Below, piece after piece: positions 18,101 through 25,722 of a stretch of 64,000 bases of DNA. The notes below the pieces were generated by a model, which made no database searches, had not been told where the DNA came from, and worked only from the letters and a program-made list of their open reading frames with translations. Origin of the DNA: Bacteroidales bacterium (GTDB taxonomy: Bacteria; Bacteroidota; Bacteroidia; Bacteroidales; UBA932); assembly GCA_017647795.1 (NCBI GenBank), contig JAGCJX010000023.1, positions 62,001-126,000 of the forward strand, given 5' to 3'. How positions within the stretch are numbered: position 1 is the stretch's first letter; each line of letters opens with the position of its first letter. The translations under genes were made by a program, and so were the position numbers.

Positions 18101-18133
18101 CAAAATTAGTCAAAATAACTGAATCGGCGCAAA
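18101..18133 (-). promoter_or_regulatory. Promoter of the acyl-CoA synthetase operon
   Basis: Minus-strand TAATTTTG (18101-18108) matches TAnnTTTG, with TTTG (18130-18133) 21 bp upstream. The site overlaps the 3' end of the lipoprotein gene and lies 38 bp before the chosen ATG, which supports that start. Confidence 0.65.
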
Positions 18134-18966
18134 GAAAAAGTGTACGGAGTTCCAAGATGATCCTGGATCTCACTCCGGCGCCAATTTCCCCAGTCATCAA
18201 AGTCAGAATAGGAGGTAATTACGTAGAAATCAGAACCCACGTAACTTGTTTTTTCTTGGACCAGACGCCCCTGCTCATCGTAGGCATATTCCGTCATTTC
18301 CTCGGTCCAGACACCCGATTCCCAATAGCCCAATGTACGGATTTTAAGGCGTCCATCATTCATAAAGTTCTGCTTTAATTCAGACACCTTATTTCCGTTA
18401 TTATCAAGATACAATTCGCTCGACAACAAACCTCCTTTCAGGTAAAGAACCCGACGGGTCCACAGACAGGAGCCTCCCTCCAATGACTGCGCCTGAGAGG
18501 CTACAATCCCCTCCTTTTCATCGTAGGTTGTGAAGACCTGAATACCTTCATCCAGACGTACCTGACGAACAACACGACCCTGCTCATCGTACTCATAAAA
18601 GTGCTTGAAATATCCGGGCTCACCGTACGTACCACCTTCCTGCTCCACCAGTTGCCCCTGATCGTTCAACCAAGAAAGAATCAGGTATTCCAATTGGTCC
18701 GAAACCCGGGCTGATGCACGGTTCGTCTGCTCCAACAATGTACCGGCCTCGTTGTAGAAACAAGTAGTCTGAAGCATGGGATCCGGATAGACTGCAACCC
18801 AGCCGGAATCCGACAAAGCTGCCTCAAATTCAACCTTAACTACTTCTTTAATTGGCCCTTGTAATCCACTGATTTCCTTATCTGAGACAATTTCTATTTT
18901 CGGAGAAGAACAAGCAGCCAGCAGCGCACAGAAACAAGCCGCTACAACAACAAATATCTTATTCAT
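18106..18966 (-). CDS. Lipoprotein with YD-like repeats, function unknown
   Basis: A 286-residue predicted lipoprotein: signal peptide MNKIFVVVAACFCALLAAC with lipobox LAAC and Cys19. Several spaced motifs of the form YxYDEQGRLV appear (YEYDEQGRVVRQ, YAYDEQGRLVQEK, a weaker FYNEAGTLLEQ), like the YD/RHS-type or MORN-like beta-strand repeats of Bacteroidota surface proteins. The role is unknown. It starts inside the last codons of queA (8 bp overlap), so it is translated with queA although no functional link is evident. Confidence 0.75.
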   Translation of the reverse strand: MNKIFVVVAACFCALLAACSSPKIEIVSDKEISGLQGPIKEVVKVEFEAALSDSGWVAVYPDPMLQTTCFYNEAGTLLEQTNRASARVSDQLEYLILSWLNDQGQLVEQEGGTYGEPGYFKHFYEYDEQGRVVRQVRLDEGIQVFTTYDEKEGIVASQAQSLEGGSCLWTRRVLYLKGGLLSSELYLDNNGNKVSELKQNFMNDGRLKIRTLGYWESGVWTEEMTEYAYDEQGRLVQEKTSYVGSDFYVITSYSDFDDWGNWRRSEIQDHLGTPYTFSLRRFSYFD

Positions 18967-20218
18967 GTTTGTCTCGAATCAACAACGAAGAATCCCCATA
19001 ACTCAAAAAACGGAAGTCGTTTTCCAAAGCATATGCATACACCGACTTCCAACGATCACCGCCTCCCAAGAAGGCAGAAATCAGCAGCAAGAGTGTACTT
19101 TGAGGCTGGTGAAAATTGGTAACCAATGCATCCACAATCCGGAAACGATAACCGGGAACGATGATGATGCGCGTGCGAGCCGTAATCTCATCCAAGTTAT
19201 TGATTTTCATGTACTCCAACAGAGAATGCAAGGACTCTTCCAAGGTTACTTCCACTCCATTTTCCCCATCAGGTGCATCCTGATAGGGTTCCCACTGCGC
19301 CACCGAATCGGGTACCCAGGCTTGAGGGGTCGCTTCGAAACAATGCTTACCCAAAAAATACAAGGATTCCAAGGTACGGACGGAGGTGGTTCCTACAGCG
19401 ACTATCGGACCGATTGATTGTTGTTTCAGCAAGTCTTCCAGCAACTTACGAGTCACCACAAAAGGCTCAGAATGCATTTGGTGATCTGCAATGTATTCGC
19501 TCTTAACCGGCATAAATGTCCCAGCTCCCACGTGCAAACACACCTCCGCACGACGGATGCCCTTCGCATCAATGGCTTGCAACACCGGCTCCGTAAAGTG
19601 CAAACCAGCAGTCGGAGCTGCCACGGAACCCCGAAACTTGGCATACAGCGTTTGGTAGCGTTCCAGGTCCATCGCCTCGGTTTCACGATTCAAATAGGGA
19701 GGTATGGGAATCTGACCACAAAGCTCAAGCACACGAGAAAAAGGGACGCCCGTTTCCCAGGTAAAGCGAATTACGAAGCTATTGGCCTCTCTTTCCAACA
19801 TTTCAGCCTGCAAATTGAGTGCAGCAACTTCTTTGTCGTTTTCTCCTGAATATAAGCGGATTAGACCGTTTTTCCACTTCTTTGCATTGCCCACCACTGT
19901 TCTCCAGACACAAGATTGGGTAGTTGCAAAGGAAATATTGTAGTCTGCCGGCGTTACAGGCTCCAAACAGAAGATCTCAATCATAGCCCCAGTCTCCTTC
20001 TGAAAAAAGAGACGAGCCGGCACGACCTTCGTGTTGTTGAAAACCATCAAGGCATGATCGGGCAGGTGGTCCGGCAAACGAACAAAAGCATCTTCAGAGA
20101 TGACACCTTTATTATATAGCAGCAATTTGGATCCATCACGATTGGGGAGAGGGTATGCAGGAATACGGTGATCCGGCAAGTCGTAATTGAAATTTTCGAT
20201 CCGAATGAGAGGCTCCAT
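18959..20218 (-). CDS. queA: S-adenosylmethionine:tRNA ribosyltransferase-isomerase
   Basis: A 419-residue QueA, which transfers the ribose of SAM to 7-aminomethyl-7-deazaguanine in tRNA to make epoxyqueuosine. Recognised blocks are YDLPDHRIPAYPLPNRDGSKLL at the N-terminus, MVFNNTKVVPARL near residue 58, and SVAAPTAGLHFT around residue 195. It is slightly longer than the E. coli protein, as is common in Bacteroidota. A strong promoter match lies 29 bp upstream. No other queuosine gene is in the window. Confidence 0.95.
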   Translation of the reverse strand: MEPLIRIENFNYDLPDHRIPAYPLPNRDGSKLLLYNKGVISEDAFVRLPDHLPDHALMVFNNTKVVPARLFFQKETGAMIEIFCLEPVTPADYNISFATTQSCVWRTVVGNAKKWKNGLIRLYSGENDKEVAALNLQAEMLEREANSFVIRFTWETGVPFSRVLELCGQIPIPPYLNRETEAMDLERYQTLYAKFRGSVAAPTAGLHFTEPVLQAIDAKGIRRAEVCLHVGAGTFMPVKSEYIADHQMHSEPFVVTRKLLEDLLKQQSIGPIVAVGTTSVRTLESLYFLGKHCFEATPQAWVPDSVAQWEPYQDAPDGENGVEVTLEESLHSLLEYMKINNLDEITARTRIIIVPGYRFRIVDALVTNFHQPQSTLLLLISAFLGGGDRWKSVYAYALENDFRFLSYGDSSLLIRDKHE

Positions 20219-20246
20219 TTTAGGCGATTTAAGCGATTATTTTTTG

Positions 20247-20277
20247 CAAAAGTAACCAATACTTGGGTGAACACAAA
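20247..20277 (-). promoter_or_regulatory. queA promoter
   Basis: Minus strand: TTTG (20274-20277), 19 bp spacer, TACTTTTG (20247-20254). This is one of the best matches to the Bacteroidota -33/-7 consensus in the window, 28 bp before the queA ATG. Confidence 0.75.
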
Positions 20278-20680
20278 ATCGTTAAAATTTGAATTTTTGT
20301 TTACAAATTTGATTTACACAAATAACCTCAAACCAATACAATTCTAACAAGCGATTACAAGTTAACAAACCATGTTTACAATGTGCTTTGTTTGTATTAT
20401 AACTTTTTCTTATTTGATATTTTACACAACTATTAATAATTGGTTATCAATATGTTATATTATTTTATCGGTAGTTTAACTTGAATATAAATTCCCAAAG
20501 AAAGACCCATCCGTGCAGACACAATACCTATATTCCAAAAATACAAACACTAACTAATTGATTTTCTGATACTACTGCAAATGCTATTTGAATTATTACT
20601 TTAGATATGTTCTACAAAACCAATTCCCTGATACAAAGCATACTATTTGTACAGCTATCCCCAACCTCCCTTCTAATTGT
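20278..20680. other. AT-rich intergenic region without a recognisable gene
   Basis: About 400 bp between the queA promoter and the repeat/promoter region of the regulator gene. It is strongly AT-rich, contains stops in all frames and no tRNA- or riboswitch-like fold that I can see. Short TTTACA- and ACAAAT-type words recur (for example near 20299-20325 and 20372-20395), possibly more binding sites of the neighbouring regulator. I see nothing that supports a coding gene. Confidence 0.6.
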
Positions 20681-20736
20681 TTACATTTGTTTTATTCGTT
20701 GGTTACATTTGTTCCGATAAAATTTTCTACATTTGT
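20681..20736 (+). promoter_or_regulatory. Three direct repeats (YTACATTTGT) overlapping the regulator promoter
   Basis: TTACATTTGT occurs at 20681-20690 and 20703-20712, and CTACATTTGT at 20727-20736; the starts are 22 and 24 bp apart, about two helical turns. Each contains a TAnnTTTG word, so the last copy (TACATTTG, 20728-20735) can also serve as the -7 element for the gene starting at 20757. The arrangement suggests an operator where the encoded HTH protein controls its own gene. Confidence 0.6.
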
Positions 20737-20756
20737 ATCTTATAAAGTTTACAGTT

Positions 20757-21362
20757 ATGAATAGTCGTTTACAGCAATTTTTGGACCTCGAAAACCTCAC
20801 TCCTGCCCGTTTTGCCGATATGATGGGATTGCAACGTTCCGGCATCTCTCATTTGCTGTCCGGAAGAAACAAACCGGGCTATGAGTTCATCAAGAAATTT
20901 CTGAAGACCTTCCCGCATGTCAATGCGGAATGGTTCCTGTTGGGAGCTGGCAAACCGTTCAAGTTCCAACAGGCAGAGGGAGCGTCGGCTGAAACGACCA
21001 CTCCTCTTTCCGATCAACATTCCGGTTCATTCCCGCATTCCGCTTCGTCAAGCCTTCCGGGCGTTCCGACCGATGAACCACGAAGTCCGGTAACTTCAGA
21101 CTTCTCGGCTGAGACAAGCCTCTTCGCTTGGGATGAAGGAGGTATCCGTGCGACAAATGAAAATCCCGCGAATTTCTCTGATCCATTGCCGGGAAAAACA
21201 CATTCATCGCAAGGAAATCAAGATATCACGCAGCAATCAGAGGCTGTTTCCAACCAAAAAACGGCCACTGAGCGTATTGTAAGGCCGATTCCTCAGAAAA
21301 AAATTGGCCGAATCACCGTGTTCTACACAGACGGTAGTTTCGATGAATTTTTCCCGCGATAA
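20757..21362 (+). CDS. C1/Xre-type helix-turn-helix regulator
   Basis: A 201-residue protein. Residues 1-60 form a Cro/C1-type HTH (SRLQQFLDLENLTPARFADM then MGLQRSGISHLLSGRNKPGY), followed by FPHVNAEWFLLGAGKPF, typical of Bacteroidales members. The middle (about 75-170) is Ser/Thr/Pro-rich and probably disordered. The conserved C-terminal tail is KKIGRITVFYTDGSFDEFFP. I start at the ATG at 20757; a start at 20733 would lie on the -7 element. The target is unknown; auto-regulation through the upstream repeats is an inference. Confidence 0.82.
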   Translation: MNSRLQQFLDLENLTPARFADMMGLQRSGISHLLSGRNKPGYEFIKKFLKTFPHVNAEWFLLGAGKPFKFQQAEGASAETTTPLSDQHSGSFPHSASSSLPGVPTDEPRSPVTSDFSAETSLFAWDEGGIRATNENPANFSDPLPGKTHSSQGNQDITQQSEAVSNQKTATERIVRPIPQKKIGRITVFYTDGSFDEFFPR

Positions 21363-21388
21363 GCAATCGCACCTATGATATTAATGTG

Positions 21389-21416
21389 TATCTTTGCAAC
21401 GCAACTGCAGTTGCAA
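21389..21416 (+). promoter_or_regulatory. pyrD -7 element followed by an overlapping palindrome
   Basis: TATCTTTG (21389-21396) matches the -7 consensus. It is followed by a perfect 14-bp palindrome GCAACTGCAGTTGC (21401-21414), itself inside the inverted repeat TTGCAAC (21394-21400) / GTTGCAA (21410-21416). The palindrome sits at the expected transcription start, so it could be an operator or a 5' RNA hairpin of the pyrD message. Confidence 0.55.
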
Positions 21417-21445
21417 CAATTCATCCTACCTAATACAAAAGGACT

Positions 21446-22480
21446 ATGTATAAATTACTGAAACCCATCCTCTTCTTGTTTTCTCCCGAAAAAGCACACG
21501 CCATTGTCATGGGTCTGCTGAAAGTTTTGTCGTACATTCCTGGGGCCAACGCCATTTTGCGTCTGTTTTACACCTGCAAAAACCCGGAACTGGAACGCGA
21601 AGTCTTTGGTATTCACTTCAAGAACCCCATTGGACTTGCTGCCGGCTTTGACAAAAACGGAGAATATTACAACCTAATGAGTAACTTCGGTTTCAGTTTC
21701 ATCGAAATCGGGTCCATCACTCCGGAAGGCCAACCGGGCAACCCGAAACCCCGTTGCTTCCGCCTCCCGCAGGACGAAGCCATCATCAACCGCATGGGAA
21801 TCAATAACTACGGGGTTAAATACGTGGTAGAACGTCTTAAAAAAGACAAGCCCAAAGTCATCATCGGAGGGAACATCAGCAAAGCCAGCACCACCAGCAA
21901 CGAAGAAGCGTGGAAAGACCTGGAAAAGTCCTTCTCTTTGCTCTACGATTTTGTGGATTATTTCGTGTTGAATGTTTCTTGCCCGAACGTAAAAGATTTA
22001 ACCAAACTCCAAGATATCAATAACTTATCCGAAATTATCGACCGCTTGTTGACCCTGCGTCGCTATTTCGACGACTACCGCCCGATTCTGCTCAAACTGT
22101 CGCCCGATATTCCCAAGGCACAGTTGGATGAAATCATTGACATGGTCATGATTTCAGGCATTGACGGTGTCGTAGCAACCAACACAACCCGCGAACGTCC
22201 GGCAACCCTGCGAACCCCGCAAGAACGCATTCAAGCCATTGGTGACGGCGGTTTGAGCGGTGCTCCGGTCTACAAGAAAAGCTTGGAATTTGTACGTTAC
22301 ATCCACCAAAAAACCAACGGAACCCTTCCCATCGTAGCTGTGGGCGGTATCATGAGCCCGGCACAAGCCGAAGAAATGTTGGAAGCAGGTGCCTCGTTGA
22401 TTCAGATCTATTCCGGCTTCGTTTTCAAAGGACCCGGCATAGTCCGTAAGATGTTAAAACACCTCAAAACACTGGTTTAA
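21446..22480 (+). CDS. pyrD: Dihydroorotate dehydrogenase (quinone), class 2
   Basis: A 344-residue class 2 enzyme oxidising dihydroorotate to orotate with electrons to menaquinone. The N-terminal helix region (LLKPILFLFSPEKAHAIVM) is the membrane-binding tunnel typical of class 2. NPIGLAAGFDKNGEYY, NVSCPNVKDL and VVATNTTRERP (catalytic and FMN-binding parts) are present, and the C-terminal GGIMSPAQAEEMLEAGASLIQI-type phosphate site is intact. It is 11 bp upstream of cinA and probably co-transcribed. Confidence 0.95.
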   Translation: MYKLLKPILFLFSPEKAHAIVMGLLKVLSYIPGANAILRLFYTCKNPELEREVFGIHFKNPIGLAAGFDKNGEYYNLMSNFGFSFIEIGSITPEGQPGNPKPRCFRLPQDEAIINRMGINNYGVKYVVERLKKDKPKVIIGGNISKASTTSNEEAWKDLEKSFSLLYDFVDYFVLNVSCPNVKDLTKLQDINNLSEIIDRLLTLRRYFDDYRPILLKLSPDIPKAQLDEIIDMVMISGIDGVVATNTTRERPATLRTPQERIQAIGDGGLSGAPVYKKSLEFVRYIHQKTNGTLPIVAVGGIMSPAQAEEMLEAGASLIQIYSGFVFKGPGIVRKMLKHLKTLV

Positions 22481-22491
22481 AGCATTATCCT

Positions 22492-23775
22492 ATGAAAAAG
22501 GCGGCGGTTTGTACCATTGGTGATGAGATTTTGATCGGTCAAATTATCGACACCAATTCCTCTCACATTGCCCAATCCCTGAACGAAATTGGCATTCGTG
22601 TAGCCACGATGGTATCCATCGGGGACGAACGCAAAGAGATCATGGGGAAATTGGAAGAACTTTTGAAAACCAACGACTTGGTAATCACAACCGGAGGACT
22701 GGGTCCGACAAAGGACGATATTACCAAACACGCCTTGGGCGAGTTGTTCGGATCAACCGGCCAGTACGAACACACGGAACAAGCTGAGATTGTCCGAGAA
22801 CTTCTGGTACGCAGAGGAGTACCCCTGTTTGAGAGCAACCTGGCACAAGCCTACGTACCCACCGGCTGTGAGGTGCTGGTCAATCGCTTGGGAACGGCTC
22901 CCGGCCTTGTTTTTCGCTTTCCTGCAACGCGTTTTTCACACCAGCCCACCCTCTACTCTTTACCGGGTGTTCCGTTCGAGGCCTTGGGTCTCTTGCCCGC
23001 TGTCATGAAGGACATTTGCCAACACCAAGCCTTGGAACCCATTTACCACAAGACTTGGGCAACCTTTGGCATTGCTGAGTCGACGTTGGCAGAAATGATT
23101 GCTGCGTGGGAAGATCACCTGCCCCAAGATACCAAACTGGCCTACTTACCCAATACCCTCAACGGTGTCCGCTTGCGCCTTTCGTGTTACGGTGACACGG
23201 CAGAACACGCAGCAGAACGACTGGAGGCTGAATTTGAGAAGATTCGCCCGATTTTGGGAACCGCCTTGTATGGAAAAGACCAGGATACCCTTCCCGGGGT
23301 TCTTGCAAAAGAATTAAAGGCAAAAGGTGTGAGTGTCTGCACTGCAGAATCTTGTACCTGTGGCCGTGTGGCACACCTGTTAGGCAGCATTCCTGGAGCT
23401 TCTGACTATCTGATGGGCGCTACCATCGCCTATAGTAATGCTGTTAAGATCAACGATTTGAAAGTTCCTGCAACCCTCATTGAACAAGAAGGAGCTGTCA
23501 GCCAGGCCTGTGTAGAAGCCATGGCACAAGGCGCGATGGAAAAATACGGAACAACCTACGCCGTTGCGACCTCGGGCATTGCTGGACCGGGCGGAGGCAG
23601 TCCTGAAAAACCGGTAGGACTGGTCTGGATTGCGGTAGCCACCCGTCTGCAAAACGGAGGAAGCCGCGTCGTATCAAAATCGTTCAGCTTTGGCGGAGAC
23701 CGCGAAAGAAACATGGAACGGTTCGCAGCCAATGCCTTGAACCTCTTACGTTTGGAACTTCTAAACGCTCGCTAA
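22492..23775 (+). CDS. cinA: CinA-like nicotinamide-nucleotide amidohydrolase
   Basis: A 427-residue two-domain CinA. Residues 1-170 are the MoaB/MogA-like COG1058 domain (CTIGDEILIGQIIDTNS, TTGGLGPTKDD). The C-terminal third is the CinA deamidase domain (TAESCTCGRVAHLLGSIPGAS, TSGIAGPGGGSPEKPVGLVW) that acts on NMN in pyridine nucleotide recycling. Length is normal. The last 15 bp overlap, tail to tail, with the M19 dipeptidase gene on the other strand. Confidence 0.94.
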   Translation: MKKAAVCTIGDEILIGQIIDTNSSHIAQSLNEIGIRVATMVSIGDERKEIMGKLEELLKTNDLVITTGGLGPTKDDITKHALGELFGSTGQYEHTEQAEIVRELLVRRGVPLFESNLAQAYVPTGCEVLVNRLGTAPGLVFRFPATRFSHQPTLYSLPGVPFEALGLLPAVMKDICQHQALEPIYHKTWATFGIAESTLAEMIAAWEDHLPQDTKLAYLPNTLNGVRLRLSCYGDTAEHAAERLEAEFEKIRPILGTALYGKDQDTLPGVLAKELKAKGVSVCTAESCTCGRVAHLLGSIPGASDYLMGATIAYSNAVKINDLKVPATLIEQEGAVSQACVEAMAQGAMEKYGTTYAVATSGIAGPGGGSPEKPVGLVWIAVATRLQNGGSRVVSKSFSFGGDRERNMERFAANALNLLRLELLNAR

Positions 23776-24921
23776 GCCAGCCAGTAACTCTGCTTCGCGC
23801 ATCACGCGCAGGAAATTCCCACCCATGATTCCTTGGATGACGGTTTCGCTGTATCCCCGGCGTTGCAGTTCGTCACGGATGATACCGTAGGCCGAAATGT
23901 CCCGCAAACCGTCGGGAGCAACCGAGATTCCATCAAAATCAGACCCCAAACCCACGTATTCCGGACCGACCAGACGAATCACGTGCTCGATGTGATCCAC
24001 CACACGCAGGTAGGATGGAGCCGGAAATCGGGTTAGTTCTTCCATAGCCGCATTGTATTCTGTACGGAACTGCTCCAAGGCCTCGATACTATGCCCTTCG
24101 GTTTTATGAACACCTGCCCCAATGGCTTCACGGTAACGTAGTTGCAAGGCATCCATACGATCATCAGCGGCTACAAAAGCGGAATCCTTCCCAAAAGAAG
24201 CCTCCAGAAAGGCAGGATAGAAATTGATCTGGATAACTCCTCCGCGTGCCGCCAATTTTTGAATCATGGCATCCGTCATGTTCCGCGGGTGATCACACAA
24301 CGCGCGGCAACAAGAATGGCTTGCGACCACAGGAGCCTGGGACAATTCCACCACTTGCTCGAACGTAGCATCGCTCACGTGCGATACATCCACCAACATC
24401 CCCAAATGGTTCATTTCTGCAACCAATTCCCGACCAAAAGGACTGAGTCCTCCCCAGGTTTCTGCACCGGAAGCTGCCTTCATAGCCGAATCACAGACGT
24501 CGTTGTTACCGTTGTGGGTCAAGGTCAAATAACGAACACCCTGACGGTAGAAGAAACGCAACAAATCCAAGTCTTTTCCCAGGGGAAGGGCATTTTCCAT
24601 ACCCAGGAATACCGAGGAAAGACCGGCAGCCTGGTTCGCCAAAGCTTCTTCTACGGAAAAAGCAAAGGCAGCCAGTCCGGCCTTCTTCGCCTGGCCTACG
24701 GCTTTGTAACAAGCCTCCAGCATCCGCAAACTTCGGCGCAAGGCCTCATCCTGCGACAAGGCATTTGAGGTGTACAAGGCAAAAAATACCCCATCAACCC
24801 CACCTGCCCGCATGCGGTGAAAATCAAAATGACCGCGTTCGGGACGTTGGGTCAAATCGAGTCCCTCCAACAGCATGGAAGGCGTGTCACAATGGGAGTC
24901 CAGGACGAAATTATAGGCCAT
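23761..24921 (-). CDS. Membrane dipeptidase family (M19, renal dipeptidase-like) protein
   Basis: A 386-residue M19 metallopeptidase. Zinc ligand blocks are DSHCDTP (His10, Asp12), FLGMENA, LVDVSHVSD and VASHSCCRALCDHPRN, with GLGSDFDGI near the C-terminus. No signal peptide, so it is probably cytoplasmic despite the family name. It would cleave dipeptides, fitting a peptide/amino-acid-fermenting lifestyle. It lies 14 bp after rlmB and converges on cinA with a 15-bp overlap. Confidence 0.9.
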   Translation of the reverse strand: MAYNFVLDSHCDTPSMLLEGLDLTQRPERGHFDFHRMRAGGVDGVFFALYTSNALSQDEALRRSLRMLEACYKAVGQAKKAGLAAFAFSVEEALANQAAGLSSVFLGMENALPLGKDLDLLRFFYRQGVRYLTLTHNGNNDVCDSAMKAASGAETWGGLSPFGRELVAEMNHLGMLVDVSHVSDATFEQVVELSQAPVVASHSCCRALCDHPRNMTDAMIQKLAARGGVIQINFYPAFLEASFGKDSAFVAADDRMDALQLRYREAIGAGVHKTEGHSIEALEQFRTEYNAAMEELTRFPAPSYLRVVDHIEHVIRLVGPEYVGLGSDFDGISVAPDGLRDISAYGIIRDELQRRGYSETVIQGIMGGNFLRVMREAELLAGLASV

Positions 24922-24935
24922 AATTCAATATAACA

Positions 24936-25688
24936 CTATTGTTTGTTACGCTGACGTACAGCTTCATACAAAATAACTGAGGTAGCAACGGATACATTCA
25001 AGGACCCAATCTCTCCAGCCATGGGAATGCGCGCTTGGGCATCACACATGGACAAAACCGGGGCCGAAATTCCCTTTCCTTCGGAACCCATGACCAAGGC
25101 AGTGGGTTGGCAGAAGTCAACCGCATACATCAGGTCGTCGGTTTTTTCTGTAGCTCCGACAATTTGAAAACCACTTTCTTTCAAATAATACAAAGCGGTC
25201 TTCAGGTTGGGAACACGGCTGGTCGGAATACGCAACAAGGCACCCGCAGAAGTTTTCACAGCGTCAGCATTGATGGCAGCACCGCCTTTCGCCGGCAGGA
25301 TCAATCCACTCACACCGGCACATTCGGCCGTCCGAGCAATGGCACCGAAATTACGCACATCGCTCACACCATCCAAGAGCACAAACAAAGGATTCGGGCT
25401 TTGTGCCAGGGCATTCTCCACCAAGGTTTCCAATTCTACAAAATCAATCTGTGCCAAAAAGGCCACCACTCCTTGTGCACGACCTTTTCCATACCGGTCA
25501 ATGCGTTCTCCCGGCACAAATTGAACTGGGATTTCTTGCGCCTGGGCCATTTCGAGGAGTTGACGGAAACGATCCCCTTCCAAACCTTGTTTGAAAAGGA
25601 TTTTTTCAATTTTCCGTCCAGCCATCAAGGCTTCCATTACAGGGTGCATCCCGTAGAGGTAATGGGTCGTTGTGTTTTCTTGGTTCAT
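24936..25688 (-). CDS. rlmB: TrmH/SpoU-type RNA 2'-O-methyltransferase (RlmB-like)
   Basis: A 250-residue SPOUT methyltransferase. An N-terminal substrate-binding domain (YGMHPVMEALMAGRKIEKIL) is followed by the knotted catalytic domain with VLLDGVSDVRNFGAIARTAE, ALVMGSEGKGI and GSLNVSVATSVILYE, the three SpoU motifs. It most likely methylates G2251 of 23S rRNA, though family members with other targets look similar. It lies between the ABC-F gene and the dipeptidase gene. Confidence 0.9.
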   Translation of the reverse strand: MNQENTTTHYLYGMHPVMEALMAGRKIEKILFKQGLEGDRFRQLLEMAQAQEIPVQFVPGERIDRYGKGRAQGVVAFLAQIDFVELETLVENALAQSPNPLFVLLDGVSDVRNFGAIARTAECAGVSGLILPAKGGAAINADAVKTSAGALLRIPTSRVPNLKTALYYLKESGFQIVGATEKTDDLMYAVDFCQPTALVMGSEGKGISAPVLSMCDAQARIPMAGEIGSLNVSVATSVILYEAVRQRNKQ

Positions 25689-25722
25689 ACCGTTTATCTT
25701 TATTGATTCTATTGATCTGTTT

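Noticed and set aside
20278..20680. tRNA, riboswitch or replication origin in the AT-rich gap
   Set aside because: No cloverleaf, no CCA end, no DnaA-box cluster and no conserved riboswitch core could be seen.
22492..23775. CinA as proof of natural competence
   Set aside because: CinA family proteins are widespread NMN deamidases, and no competence genes are in the window.
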